From Ruminococcaceae bacterium AM07-15 (GTDB taxonomy: Bacteria; Bacillota; Clostridia; Oscillospirales; Butyricicoccaceae), in assembly GCA_003477405.1 (NCBI GenBank), contig QUDE01000017.1, forward strand, positions 1-64,000: a DNA stretch of 64,000 nt, written 5' to 3'. This document shows, in pieces, positions 33,479-42,105 of this stretch. Positions within the stretch are counted from its first letter, which is position 1. Each line of letters begins with the position of its first letter. A program made the translations under genes and the position numbers. The notes below the pieces were generated by a model, which saw only the letters and a program-made list of their open reading frames with translations, did no database searches and was not told where the DNA came from.

Positions 33479-35011
33479 TTATTCGCCCCAAGAAACATTC
33501 TGCCAGAAGATTGTGCCGCCGTCGGTGATTTCCACACCCTGCAGGCGAGCATCAAAAGCTCTCATGGAGATGGGCTGATAGATGGGGGCCTGAGAGCAGA
33601 TCTCATTGAGCAGAGCGGACAGTTCTTCCATGATGGGCTTTCTCTCAGCCGCATCCACGGTAACCTTCGCCTTGTCGATGAGAGCATCCACTTCCGGATT
33701 GTTCAGACGGGTCTTGTTGGAAGCATTGATGGAGGAGCTATGATACACACCTACCACATAGCCCAGCAGGCTGTCAGAAGAATAACCGCCGATAGCCGCT
33801 GTGTAATTGCCTTCGGCTGTGGCCGACAGATAAGTGGCCAGGTCCATGCTCTCGATTTCGCAGTTGATGCCGATTTCCTTCAGGTTGGCCTGAATCACTT
33901 CACCGGCCCGCTTCTTGGTGTCGTCAGAGCAGATGATGGAGAACTTGATGGAGGCGGGATCCACACCGGATTTCTCCAGCCATTCCTTAGCCTTCTCTAC
34001 ATCATAGGTATCGGCGTTCTCTTCGGTAGCGCCCTCAAAGTTCATGGGCATCTGGGAGAGAGCAGGAGTAGCCATACCATTGTAGGCCACGGTAACAACG
34101 CTTTCTTTGTCGATGGCGGTGTTGATGGCGTGACGCACATCCTGGTTATCCAGGCCGGGGGTCTCGTTGTTCAGCATCAGCCAAGTCAGGTTGGTGGCGT
34201 TGTAATCGATAACTGTCAGATCATCATTGCCCTTCAAACGATCGGCATCCATGGCTTCCACTTCAATGATGAAGTCGATTTCGCCGGCTTCCAGAGCGAT
34301 GGTACGGGAAGAGCCTTCGGGGATGATCTTCCAAGTCATGTTCTTAATGGAAGGAGCGCCTTCAAAGTAATCTTCAAAAGCTTCGAACTCCAGGCTGTCG
34401 CCCCGGTTCCACTTGACAAACTTATAAGGGCCGGTGCCGATGGGATCGGAGTTAAAGTCATGGCCTTCGTCGATCAGCTTTTTGGGCACGACAGCGTTAC
34501 CATGGGAAGTCAGGTTGCTCAGGACCATGGCATCGGGGCCGTCGGTCTTGATTTCAACAGTCAGATCGTCCACCTTGGAGATGGAGATAAAGTTCTTATT
34601 ATACAGATTGACTTCAGCAAAACCCTGGGCCCACTGGAGGGAAGCGACCACATCGTCAGCAGTCATGGTATCGCCGTTATGGAATTTGACGCCTTCCTTA
34701 ATCTTAAAGTGCCAGGTGCTGTCATCCACATTTTCATAAGAATCCACCAGATCAGGAACCGGTTCCAGATCCATACTGGTTTTGAACAGGGTGTTGTAGG
34801 TGAGAATATTCATATAAGAGCCAGCCACCGCATTGTGCTCCGTGGGAGACAAAGAGGGAGTCTCGCCCATGGTGGCAATGACAATACTGTCTTTCTTGCC
34901 GCCCTCTTCTTTACCGCTGTTCTTCTTGCCCTCATCACTGGAGCAACCGGCCAACAGGCCAGAGGCCATCACTGTGGCCAGCAGGAAGCTGAGTATTCTT
35001 TTTTTCTTCAT
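33479..35011 (-). CDS. ABC transporter substrate-binding lipoprotein, family 5 (oligopeptide/nickel type)
   Basis: A 510-residue exported lipoprotein. The lipobox LAGC gives C23 as the lipidated residue after a MKKKRILSFLLATVM signal. The mature part has the SBP_bac_5 layout, with YVNILTYNTLFKTS-like opening and WHFKIKEGVKFHNGDTMTADDV typical of OppA/DppA binding proteins. No permease or ATPase gene is adjacent, so it must share a transporter encoded elsewhere. It has its own consensus promoter and terminator. ATG at 35011 was preferred to the in-frame GTG three codons earlier. Confidence 0.92.
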   Translation of the reverse strand: MKKKRILSFLLATVMASGLLAGCSSDEGKKNSGKEEGGKKDSIVIATMGETPSLSPTEHNAVAGSYMNILTYNTLFKTSMDLEPVPDLVDSYENVDDSTWHFKIKEGVKFHNGDTMTADDVVASLQWAQGFAEVNLYNKNFISISKVDDLTVEIKTDGPDAMVLSNLTSHGNAVVPKKLIDEGHDFNSDPIGTGPYKFVKWNRGDSLEFEAFEDYFEGAPSIKNMTWKIIPEGSSRTIALEAGEIDFIIEVEAMDADRLKGNDDLTVIDYNATNLTWLMLNNETPGLDNQDVRHAINTAIDKESVVTVAYNGMATPALSQMPMNFEGATEENADTYDVEKAKEWLEKSGVDPASIKFSIICSDDTKKRAGEVIQANLKEIGINCEIESMDLATYLSATAEGNYTAAIGGYSSDSLLGYVVGVYHSSSINASNKTRLNNPEVDALIDKAKVTVDAAERKPIMEELSALLNEICSQAPIYQPISMRAFDARLQGVEITDGGTIFWQNVSWGE

Positions 35012-35430
35012 ACCTTTCACCTCATTTTCATCGTTTCACCTGCAAAACACAGGTGACAGCTTGGGGTTGGTCTCCGGATTTTGTCTTCCATTGACTGACT
35101 TTCATTATAGACTTCTGGTTGGTTGCTGTCAAAAATTAAAAAACAATAAATTCCTATTTTTTATCTTCTTTCTCCTTTCAATTTTTGTATATTTTTGCGC
35201 ACTTTATCTTTTTAAAATGGAGAATTTGCACAAATTTATATGCTTTCATTCCCCCGGAATCAAAACTTCTTTTAAACATTTTTCACAAATTCAATGTGGT
35301 ATCTTTTGTTTTTTGAAGCTATTTTATCCAGTTTTTCAAATTTCATTTGCATATTTTCAACATTTGTGAAATCTTTTAATAATATTTTTTATTCAAAAGC
35401 GAATAAAAAGATGCGCAGCTGCGCATCCTT
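35012..35430. other. AT-rich intergenic region without a gene
   Basis: Some 420 bases between the lipoprotein and MerR genes are far more AT-rich than the surroundings. Apart from the lipoprotein promoter at 35104-35132 and a short palindrome-like stretch AGCTGCGC near 35415, no ORF with a ribosome site or structured RNA was recognised. Confidence 0.6.
35104..35132 (-). promoter_or_regulatory. Perfect consensus promoter of the lipoprotein gene
   Basis: Read leftward, TTGACA (35127-35132) and TATAAT (35104-35109) separated by 17 bases. Confidence 0.85.
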
Positions 35431-35835
35431 TTACTTCATATTCTTTTCCGATTCCTGGGAGGGAAATAAGCGCCGCTCGGCAGGAATAACCCACTTTTCA
35501 TAGTTTTCTATTTTGGCATCCAGCCGCTGCAAAGTCTGTTCCATTTCATGAATGCGGCTGCACAGTCTCTGGCGCTGTTCCACGAGAAGCTGCTTCCGCT
35601 GCTCCCTGGTGCTCTCTCCCTGACGAAACAGCGCCACATACTCGATCAGGGCCTCCACGGCTACGCCGGCGTTGCGCATGCATTTGATAAACTCCACCCA
35701 GCTGCAAGACTCTTCATCATAATCCCGAAGTCCACTTTGGGTGCGAGGCACCGGCGGAATCAAACCAATGCGTTCATAATAGCGCAGTGTATCCACCGAC
35801 AAATCATATTTCTGCGCCGCTTCTCCAATGGTCAT
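35431..35835 (-). CDS. MerR-family regulator
   Basis: A 134-residue MerR protein: MTIGEAAQKYDLSVDTLRYY is the winged HTH start, followed by ERIGLIPPVPRTQSGLRDYD and a long C-terminal coiled-coil (EQRKQLLVEQRQRLCSRIHE) for dimerisation. It belongs to the small-effector MerR branch common in Firmicutes; no conserved metal cysteine cluster is seen. The start at 35835 follows GGGAGGG; the longer ORF runs through the promoter. The promoter has the 19-base spacer and dyad typical of MerR control, so the gene is probably autoregulated. Confidence 0.88.
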   Translation of the reverse strand: MTIGEAAQKYDLSVDTLRYYERIGLIPPVPRTQSGLRDYDEESCSWVEFIKCMRNAGVAVEALIEYVALFRQGESTREQRKQLLVEQRQRLCSRIHEMEQTLQRLDAKIENYEKWVIPAERRLFPSQESEKNMK

Positions 35836-35864
35836 GCCTTTCCCTCCCGGCTTTTCTTTTTCCC

Positions 35865-35895
35865 ATTGTACTCCCTGGAGCTTACTCCAGGTCAA
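35865..35895 (-). promoter_or_regulatory. MerR-type promoter with 19-base spacer and dyad
   Basis: Read leftward, TTGACC (35890-35895) and TACAAT (35865-35870) are 19 bases apart. Between them lies the perfect dyad CTGGAG-CTTA-CTCCAG (35875-35890). Long spacers with such a dyad are diagnostic of MerR activation by DNA untwisting. Confidence 0.8.
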
Positions 35896-35910
35896 GCGGA
35901 CCGCTCCGGC

Positions 35911-36327
35911 TTATTGATTGTGGAACAGCCTTTCTTCGATCTGAGCAATGGTCACCTGCTCCAGGCGATCCAGGCAGATCCCATTGAGCTGGCTGCAAAT
36001 ATCGTCCATCACTCCAGCCATTCCCGAAGCCACCTGACATTTGATGTCTTCCCCGCCGGAATGCCAGGAGCATTCCACAAAGGTGGTTTCCACCGCCTCG
36101 GCCACTTGACGCAGTGTCACCTGGTGAGGGTCCTTCTGAAAGCGATAGCCTCCTTCGCTTCCCTCCCTCGTCTCCACCAGCCCAGCCCGTTTCAGCTTGG
36201 CCAGCACCTTCCGCACCCGAGCCGGATTGGTGCAAATGTTGGAGGCCATCTTTTCGCTGGACAGCATGGTGCCCATATGATTCAAATAAACCAATGCATG
36301 AACGGCAATGGTGTATTCCCCTGTCAT
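35911..36327 (-). CDS. Rrf2-family regulator
   Basis: A 138-residue Rrf2 protein: the winged helix MTGEYTIAVHALVYLNHM begins the domain, with SNICTNPARVRKVLAKLKRA as recognition region. Cysteines in ECSWHSGGEDIKCQ and GICLDR could hold an iron-sulfur cluster, as in IscR, NsrR and CymR relatives, but their spacing is not diagnostic. The start at 36327 follows AGGAGAAGG and overlaps the ogt stop by four bases, so it is coupled to the alkyltransferase. Confidence 0.85.
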   Translation of the reverse strand: MTGEYTIAVHALVYLNHMGTMLSSEKMASNICTNPARVRKVLAKLKRAGLVETREGSEGGYRFQKDPHQVTLRQVAEAVETTFVECSWHSGGEDIKCQVASGMAGVMDDICSQLNGICLDRLEQVTIAQIEERLFHNQ

Positions 36328-36818
36328 CTTTCCTTCTCCTTTCCCAGCTGCCGGGGCAGCGCCCCTTCCAAGTGCAGCAGTTTCTTTTTTTGTTCTACGC
36401 CTCCGGCATAACCCCGCAGTACCCCTGCGGCCCCTACCACCCGATGGCAGGGAATGAAAATGGAAATGGGATTGCGGCCATTGGCCTGCCCAACGGCCCG
36501 AGCGGCCAAAGGCCGGCCCACCATCTGGGCCAACTGGCCATAAGTGATGGTGGTCCCATAGGGGATCTGCCTGAGCGCCTGCCACACCTGGCGCTGAAAC
36601 TCCGTACCCTGAGGATGCAAAGGCAGATCAAATTCCTTTCTCTTTCCCTCCAGATACTCCTGCAGCTGCCGGGCGGCTTCCTCCAAAAGAGGGGTGCTCT
36701 CTTCCACAAAAGCATCGGGGCGCACCGAACCTCCCAAAAACACATTGGTAATGGCCCCGCCCTCCTGGGCGATACCCACCCGGCCCAAAAAAGTATCCAG
36801 AAATATGGCCTGTTTCAC
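36324..36818 (-). CDS. ogt: Methylated-DNA--protein-cysteine S-methyltransferase
   Basis: A 164-residue suicide DNA repair protein. The active-site PCHR motif is present at C124 (IPCHRVVGAAG), with GTEFQRQVWQALRQIPYG as the DNA-binding helix and RAVGQANGRNPI. It removes alkyl groups from O6-guanine. It lies 14 bases after the GDPD gene and overlaps rrf2, forming a GDPD-ogt-rrf2 operon. Confidence 0.95.
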   Translation of the reverse strand: MKQAIFLDTFLGRVGIAQEGGAITNVFLGGSVRPDAFVEESTPLLEEAARQLQEYLEGKRKEFDLPLHPQGTEFQRQVWQALRQIPYGTTITYGQLAQMVGRPLAARAVGQANGRNPISIFIPCHRVVGAAGVLRGYAGGVEQKKKLLHLEGALPRQLGKEKER

Positions 36819-36832
36819 ATCTGTCCTCTTTT

Positions 36833-38632
36833 CTATTCCAGCAAATCGTTTACTTCATCCAACATCACAGCAGGCGCTGTGGGATAGCCAAAGAACACCG
36901 GCGTCCAGAATTCCAGCAGCAGGCTTTGATCGCCCGACTCCAGGAAATACTGAACCAAATAGGGATTGTCGGTGACAATACCGTCAGGCTGACAATAAAT
37001 AGCCCGGCGGATGCCCCATTCGCTGTTGGCCGTCCAGGTATAGGCCTCCTTGCCAGCAGCATGGATCTGGGACACCAGCAAAGGATTGAGGAATGTATAC
37101 TGAATGCTGTATCCATCTACATAATCGATATTATATTGATCGCCATAAAGAAGAGAAGTGATATAGATTGTTTTGATCTCCGGCGCGATCTCCTTCACCC
37201 GTTCCAAGGTCTCCAAATCCATGGAAGCAATGGAGCAGCGCTCCTCTGCCTGGTTCTTCCGGATGAGGGCCACCGTTCGCTCTACCAAAGACCGTTCGTT
37301 TCCGGTGACCTTCAGCTCGATCATCAGATCCAGCTTTTTCCCCGCTACCTTGATGGCCTCATCCAGTGTGGGAATGGGCTCCACCAGATTGAGCTTCTGC
37401 ACATCCTCATAAGTCACATCCCACACCTGGGCGTCGTAACCGGTGGTGCGGCGCAGCGAGGTATCGTGGAGCAAAATCAAAGTGCCGTCACTGGTCTGGC
37501 GGATGTCGATCTCTGCAATGGCCGACCCGCTGGCTTTGGCTGCCCGCAAAGCGGCCAGCGTGTTTTCCGGCGCCAACTGTGCGCCGCCCCGGTGAGCCAC
37601 TACCTGGATCTGGGTCTCCGGCCAATAAAATACCTGACCGCCCAGCTCGGTTTCACTGAAAATAGCCAGAGCCGCAAGCCCCAGCGCAATGGAGACCAGA
37701 CGCAGGATCTGGGACAGCCTCCGTCTCTGCTTTCCCTGAGGCTGCCGGTCTCCCCGGAACCGGTGGTACAGCACCGTGGTAAGGGCAAAGAACACCACGG
37801 AGAAAAGCACAAAAACACCAATACGCCCCAATCGGCTCCAGGCCAGATAGTCCAGCTGAAAAACCGAACGGGCTTCGTCGGTATCATAGCGGAAGTTGGC
37901 CACTCCGGCTGTAATATACACAGCCACCAAATAGAGCACCAGTGCTCCCAGGCCGATCCTCAGAAAATAGCGGACCACCTGATTCAAAGCCTGTTTTTTA
38001 TGCCGTCTCAGAATACTGCAGCTGCTCTCCCACGCCTGTGAGAAATTGGCTCCATCGGCCATGGCCTGAAAACCAAAAAGGAACCAGAACAACGCCGCAG
38101 CCAGCAGCAGGATCAGCAGCACAAACAGCCCCCACACCCAACTGTGTTCTTGGGCCAGGCTGAGGAAGGAGGTGACGATCTGCCCTGCAATGCCCATATT
38201 GCCGGTGAACGGCGCCATCAGCACTGGCAGTGCCGCTGTCAAACCAAGGATCAGCGGCAGGTTGGCCCACCGAAACAGCCGCACGGAGCGGAGAAAAGCC
38301 TTTCCCAGAAGTTTGAGAAACGAAGAGCTTTCCCGCCGCCAGGCTCGTTCACAGGCCAAAGTCAAGGTCATCATCTCAAAATAAAAATACCACAAAAACA
38401 GCAGAAGCCAAAGAAAGCTCACCACCGCTGCGGCGGGACTTTCGGTCATGGCCCGCAAGGTCTGCTTGGTGACGGTCTCCAGCTCGGAGGTACGGAGCAT
38501 CCGGGCCGATATGCCACGAAACAACGGCAAAAGCAGCAAAAACCCTGCCATTTTATGTGCCAACTCAAAACAGAGCAAATATCCCCAGTCCCATACCAGG
38601 ACCTGCCACACCGGCCTTTTTTCCCTCTCCAT
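36833..38632 (-). CDS. Glycerophosphodiester phosphodiesterase with membrane domain
   Basis: A 599-residue membrane enzyme. Residues 1-330 hold about eight hydrophobic helices of the GDPD-associated membrane domain. The catalytic GDPD barrel follows with AHRGGAQLAPENT, EIDIRQTSDG and LLHDTSLRRTTG, the conserved His and acidic metal-binding residues. It releases glycerol-3-phosphate from glycerophosphodiesters or lipoteichoic-acid material at the membrane. It is the first gene of a GDPD-ogt-rrf2 operon. Confidence 0.92.
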   Translation of the reverse strand: MEREKRPVWQVLVWDWGYLLCFELAHKMAGFLLLLPLFRGISARMLRTSELETVTKQTLRAMTESPAAAVVSFLWLLLFLWYFYFEMMTLTLACERAWRRESSSFLKLLGKAFLRSVRLFRWANLPLILGLTAALPVLMAPFTGNMGIAGQIVTSFLSLAQEHSWVWGLFVLLILLLAAALFWFLFGFQAMADGANFSQAWESSCSILRRHKKQALNQVVRYFLRIGLGALVLYLVAVYITAGVANFRYDTDEARSVFQLDYLAWSRLGRIGVFVLFSVVFFALTTVLYHRFRGDRQPQGKQRRRLSQILRLVSIALGLAALAIFSETELGGQVFYWPETQIQVVAHRGGAQLAPENTLAALRAAKASGSAIAEIDIRQTSDGTLILLHDTSLRRTTGYDAQVWDVTYEDVQKLNLVEPIPTLDEAIKVAGKKLDLMIELKVTGNERSLVERTVALIRKNQAEERCSIASMDLETLERVKEIAPEIKTIYITSLLYGDQYNIDYVDGYSIQYTFLNPLLVSQIHAAGKEAYTWTANSEWGIRRAIYCQPDGIVTDNPYLVQYFLESGDQSLLLEFWTPVFFGYPTAPAVMLDEVNDLLE

Positions 38633-38778
38633 TTTTCCCGCTCCCTCGCCTCACGGCTCCCAAATAATCAAAACGCTGATTTTATATTATACACCGTTTC
38701 CTCGTTCGGTTCAACTTGCAAACGCTGTTTCCCGCGCTTCCTGAGAAAGTCTGAAATGTTTTCTATTCCAGTGCATAA

Positions 38779-38814
38779 AAAATCCACAAGCTCTCAAGAA
38801 AGCTTGTGGATTTT
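38779..38814. terminator. Terminator after the DUF2089 operon
   Basis: AAAATCCACAAGCT, loop CTCAAGAA, AGCTTGTGGATTTT, with a leftward T-run. Confidence 0.85.
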
Positions 38815-38890
38815 GGAACAACGATAAAACATTTATGGCACCAAAAAACAAAGGGGCAACCGCTTCCCTGTTTTACGGTCTGACTTTGAT

Positions 38891-39169
38891 TCAAATATCT
38901 TTTGCTTTCATCTTGGCGATTTCTTTTTTCTTCGCAACTTCATGGCCTTCGGCCCACATCAAAAAAACAATCACTGTAGGAAACAAAATTGTTTTCCAGT
39001 CCTCTGCCAAATTGATCATACCATTGAAGAAGAGCACGGCCAAAAAGATAATCCACGCAAAAGGGATAATTCCGCCCACATACCAATATTTCGGCGGACG
39101 GCGACAGGCCCAATAATGAAATACGATCACAACGAGGGCAATCACCAACGAAATTGCTGCCTTCATCAA
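38891..39169 (-). CDS. Small membrane protein, DUF2089 operon
   Basis: A 92-residue protein with three hydrophobic helices (AAISLVIALVVIVFHYWA, IIPFAWIIFLAVLFF, TILFPTVIVFLMWA) and a charged tail ending KMKAKDI. Family not recognised. It resembles the preceding gene in size, in the central GGIIPFAWI / GGMIPCLIL segment and in its ending, so the two are probably diverged duplicates. Both follow a DUF2089 regulator and precede a terminator. Confidence 0.72.
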   Translation of the reverse strand: MMKAAISLVIALVVIVFHYWACRRPPKYWYVGGIIPFAWIIFLAVLFFNGMINLAEDWKTILFPTVIVFLMWAEGHEVAKKKEIAKMKAKDI

Positions 39170-39179
39170 ATTTACCTCC

Positions 39180-39482
39180 TTACATATCTTTCGCTCTCAT
39201 GCGTTCCATTTCTTTCTGCTGCAGCTTTTTGTATTTATCCCGTCCACTTCCCCACTCTCCAAAAAACAAAGTATTCAGGATAATGAAGGGAAAAACATAC
39301 CGCATTTCCAACGGAACAATACCGCTGGCAAAAATCCAAATGGTTCCTATAAGGATCAAGCATGGAATCATACCGCCCCAAAGGGGACTTTTCATCTTTG
39401 TACACAAGAGATTCTCAGCCACCATCAATACCAACGCAATAGCAAAACCAGCAACAAGTTCTAGAACCGTTACATCAATCAT
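39180..39482 (-). CDS. Small membrane protein, DUF2089 operon
   Basis: A 100-residue protein with three hydrophobic helices and a charged tail ending RMRAKDM. The ATG at 39482 follows GGGAGAAG and overlaps the DUF2089 gene end by eight bases. No function known. It is similar in design to the 92-residue neighbour ten bases downstream. A signalling or transport role governed by the DUF2089 protein is only an inference from operon structure. Confidence 0.72.
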   Translation of the reverse strand: MIDVTVLELVAGFAIALVLMVAENLLCTKMKSPLWGGMIPCLILIGTIWIFASGIVPLEMRYVFPFIILNTLFFGEWGSGRDKYKKLQQKEMERMRAKDM

Positions 39483-39783
39483 TCTCGCTTCTCCCTTTCT
39501 CTTGCTTGTACTTATCAATAATAAGCTTCGCCGTTTCCAGATCGATTCTGGAATCCACGGCCAGCCCTTTGATGAAAGTGGAAAAGGGCTCCTCCTCCTT
39601 TTTATCGTTCAGCTCTATTTTCTGGATCAGTTTATCCAGACGAAGACGAACAGTGGGATAGGATACCTCATACAAGCGAGCAATTTCTTTGAGCGACCCG
39701 GATTTCAGCACAAAATTTTTAAGAAAAGTCGCATCTTCCGGTTCCAATGCAAGAATCCACTGTGGAATCTTATCTATTTCCAT
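39475..39783 (-). CDS. DUF2089-family regulator
   Basis: A 102-residue protein: PQWILALEPEDATFLKNFVL, then SGSLKEIARLYEVSYPTVRL and RLDKLIQKIE, the sequence core of DUF2089, whose members have an HTH and frequently a zinc ribbon. The zinc ribbon is absent here, leaving only the HTH. It begins the operon with two membrane proteins and probably controls their expression. Confidence 0.82.
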   Translation of the reverse strand: MEIDKIPQWILALEPEDATFLKNFVLKSGSLKEIARLYEVSYPTVRLRLDKLIQKIELNDKKEEEPFSTFIKGLAVDSRIDLETAKLIIDKYKQEKGRSEND

Positions 39784-39819
39784 TTCAATTCTCCTTTCGT
39801 TTTCACTTTAACTATATTG

Positions 39820-39847
39820 AGTATATCATAAATAATATTAAAGTCAA
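39820..39847 (-). promoter_or_regulatory. Promoter of the DUF2089 operon
   Basis: Read leftward, TTGACT (39842-39847) and TATACT (39820-39825), 16-base spacer, in an AT-rich dyad-like stretch bounded by CTTTAA and TTAAAG. Confidence 0.6.
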
Positions 39848-39874
39848 TAGGAAATCAAAGTTAATATTCAACAA

Positions 39875-39910
39875 AACCCCGAGAAGAACATAACAGTTCT
39901 TCTCGGGGTT
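39875..39910 (-). terminator. Terminator
   Basis: AACCCCGAGAAGAAC, loop ATAACA, GTTCTTCTCGGGGTT; leftward it is followed by TTTTG. Together with the next hairpin it closes the tRNA-Leu transcript before the DUF2089 promoter. Confidence 0.75.
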
Positions 39911-40002
39911 ACGATCGGCTGTTCATTCACTTTTGCTATTTGCGAAAACATACATATTTTTCCGTCCAGCTCAACCAATTCTACTGGAAATAGTTATGAA
40001 AG

Positions 40003-40027
40003 GAGCCCAGCCAAATTGGCTGGGCTC
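40003..40027 (-). terminator. Hairpin after tRNA-Leu
   Basis: GAGCCCAGCC and GGCTGGGCTC flank AAATT; leftward it continues CTTTC. Confidence 0.65.
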
Positions 40028-40054
40028 TTCAAGTGGAATGTTTCCATTCCAGTA

Positions 40055-40141
40055 TGGTGCCGGTGGCGGGGGTCGAACCCGCACGGTGTTGCCACCGCGG
40101 GATTTTGAGTCCCGTACGTCTGCCAGTTCCATCACACCGGC
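40055..40141 (-). tRNA. tRNA-Leu (anticodon CAA)
   Basis: An 87-base class II tRNA with long variable arm: acceptor GCCGGTG, anticodon stem CGGGA/TCCCG around CTCAAAA, T-loop GTTCGACCC and encoded CCA. Confidence 0.95.
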
Positions 40142-40350
40142 GTGTTACTCAAATAGTATAACGGATTGGTTCGGATTTTTCAACTGTTTTTTTCGGCCCG
40201 GGCAAAACTTTTTCTTTCCCTTTTCGGTTTTTCCGCAGAAGAATGGATGCTTTTTGTCTCATTGTGTGTTATACTATACTACATCTATTATAGGATTGGC
40301 CGTTCCCGAAAAACGATACGCCCGGCCCGCCGGGAGAAAGGATGGAGCAT

Positions 40351-40464
40351 ATGAAAAAAGCCTTTGCCATCACCGGACTGGTGCTGGGCATTTCCGCCAT
40401 GGTGGCCGGCGCGACTGCGGTGGTTTTCAGCTGTCTGGGCATGAAACAGCCCCCTGTTCTGTAA
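40351..40464 (+). CDS. 37-residue membrane peptide
   Basis: AAAGGATGGAG stands before an ATG that encodes MKKAFAITGLVLGISAMVAG followed by ATAVVFSCLGMKQPPVL and a stop. The peptide has a positive start, one hydrophobic helix of about 23 residues and a short polar tail. This is a typical small membrane protein, or a signal-anchor without lipidation since the Cys lacks a lipobox. No family recognised. It precedes guaB by 81 bases but guaB has its own promoter. Confidence 0.5.
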   Translation: MKKAFAITGLVLGISAMVAGATAVVFSCLGMKQPPVL

Positions 40465-40480
40465 TTTGAAAAATTTCTTG

Positions 40481-40509
40481 TTGACTTCGCCAAACTTTTG
40501 TGTTATTTT
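40481..40509 (+). promoter_or_regulatory. Promoter of guaB
   Basis: TTGACT (40481-40486) and TATTTT (40504-40509) with a 17-base spacer. The leader is short, so no guanine riboswitch is present. Confidence 0.65.
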
Positions 40510-40545
40510 TTGTAGAAAACATATAGAGATAAAGGAGAGTTGAGC

Positions 40546-42048
40546 ATGGCATTTTATTATGAAGAACCTTCCCATACATTTGGGGAATATCTGCTGATTC
40601 CTGGCTACTCTTCCACCCAGTGTGTCCCGGCCAATGTGAGTTTGAAAACCCCCTTGGTCAAGTTCAAAAAAGGGGAAGAGTCTCCCCTGACTTTGAACAT
40701 TCCTCTGGTGTCGGCCATTATGCAGTCGGTCTCCGATGACCGCATGGCCATTGCCCTGGCCAAGGAAGGCGGGCTTTCCTTCATTTATGGTTCCCAGAGC
40801 GTGGAGGATGAAGCCGCTATGGTGGCTCGGGTCAAGGCTTACAAAGCTGGCTTTGTCCGCAGCGATTCCAACCTGACTCCGGAACACACCCTGGCCGATG
40901 TGCTGGCCCTCAAGGAAAAGACCGGCCATTCCACCATGGCCATCACCGACGACGGCACTCCCGACGGCAAGCTGATGGGTGTGGTCACCAGCCGCGATTA
41001 CCGTGTCAGCCGCATGGACCCCTCCACCAAGGTGTCCGAATTCATGACTCCCTTTGACAAACTGATCTATGCTTCCGATTCCACTTCCCTGAAGGAAGCC
41101 AACGACATCATTTGGGAACACAAGCTCAACTCTCTCCCGCTGGTGGATAAGGACCAGAAGCTGAAGTATTTCGTTTTCCGCAAGGACTATTCCTCCCACA
41201 AGGAAAACGCTCATGAGCTGCTGGACAGCTCCAAGCGTTATATGGTAGGCGCCGGTATCAACACCCGTGACTATGCCGAACGGGTTCCCGCTCTGGTGGA
41301 GGCCGGAGCCGATGTGCTGTGCATCGACTCTTCCGAAGGCTTCTCCGAGTGGCAGAAGATCACCCTGGACTGGATTCGCTCCCGCTATGGCGACAAAGTG
41401 AAGGTAGGCGCCGGCAATGTGGTGGACGCCGAAGGCTTCCGTTTCCTGGCTGAGGCCGGGGCTGACTTCATCAAGATCGGCATCGGCGGCGGCAGCATCT
41501 GCATCACCCGTGAGCAGAAGGGCATCGGCCGCGGACAGGCTACCGCTGTCATCGAAGTGGCCAAGGCCCGGGATGAATATTTCGAGGAAACCGGCATCTA
41601 TATCCCCCTGTGCTCCGATGGCGGCATCGTCCATGATTATCACATGACCCTGGCTCTGGCCATGGGCGCCGACTTCATCATGTTGGGCCGGTACTTCTCC
41701 CGCTTTGACGAGAGCCCCACCAACAAGGTGATCATCAACGGCAACTATATGAAGGAATACTGGGGCGAAGGTTCCAACCGGGCCCGCAACTGGCAGCGCT
41801 ATGACCTGGGCGGCGATAAGAAGCTGTCCTTTGAAGAAGGCGTGGACTCCTATGTTCCCTACGCTGGCAGCCTGAAGGACAATGTGACGGTTTCTCTGAA
41901 CAAAGTCCGTTCCACCATGTGCAACTGCGGCGTGCTGAACATTCCCGATCTGCAGAAAAACGCCAAGATCACCCTGGTCTCGGCCACCAGCATCGTGGAA
42001 GGCGGTTCTCACGATGTGGTGCTGAAAGACAGCTCTGTGGTGAAATAA
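40546..42048 (+). CDS. guaB: IMP dehydrogenase
   Basis: A 500-residue enzyme converting IMP to XMP with NAD, the committed step to GMP. It has the beta/alpha barrel with catalytic Cys in [15 protein letters not shown], the preceding VGAGNVVD and following CSDGGI, and two CBS domains around residues 100-210 ([29 protein letters not shown]). The loop reads GGGSICITR instead of the commoner GPGSICTTR, a variant typical for one Clostridia branch. The start ATG follows AAAGGAGAG. Confidence 0.95.
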   Translation: MAFYYEEPSHTFGEYLLIPGYSSTQCVPANVSLKTPLVKFKKGEESPLTLNIPLVSAIMQSVSDDRMAIALAKEGGLSFIYGSQSVEDEAAMVARVKAYKAGFVRSDSNLTPEHTLADVLALKEKTGHSTMAITDDGTPDGKLMGVVTSRDYRVSRMDPSTKVSEFMTPFDKLIYASDSTSLKEANDIIWEHKLNSLPLVDKDQKLKYFVFRKDYSSHKENAHELLDSSKRYMVGAGINTRDYAERVPALVEAGADVLCIDSSEGFSEWQKITLDWIRSRYGDKVKVGAGNVVDAEGFRFLAEAGADFIKIGIGGGSICITREQKGIGRGQATAVIEVAKARDEYFEETGIYIPLCSDGGIVHDYHMTLALAMGADFIMLGRYFSRFDESPTNKVIINGNYMKEYWGEGSNRARNWQRYDLGGDKKLSFEEGVDSYVPYAGSLKDNVTVSLNKVRSTMCNCGVLNIPDLQKNAKITLVSATSIVEGGSHDVVLKDSSVVK

Positions 42049-42071
42049 ACACAAAAACAATATGCCTTATC

Positions 42072-42105
42072 AAGAAGGCGGAGGAAAATCCTCCGCCTTC
42101 TTTTT
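42072..42105. terminator. Bidirectional terminator (guaB / YitT)
   Basis: AAGAAGGCGGAGGA, loop AAA, TCCTCCGCCTTCTT followed by TTT. It overlaps the last codon of the converging yitT-like gene. Confidence 0.9.

Noticed and set aside
35020..35430. Rightward ORF in the AT-rich stretch upstream of the lipoprotein gene
   Set aside because: Phe/Leu-rich translation of AT-rich DNA without a ribosome site; most of the frame is antisense to the lipoprotein gene.
40465..40545. Guanine or other purine riboswitch before guaB
   Set aside because: The leader between promoter and ATG is too short and has no purine aptamer motifs.
40288..42060. 590-codon ORF opposite guaB
   Set aside because: Shadow frame of a well-conserved IMP dehydrogenase gene; His/Gly-rich product without motifs.
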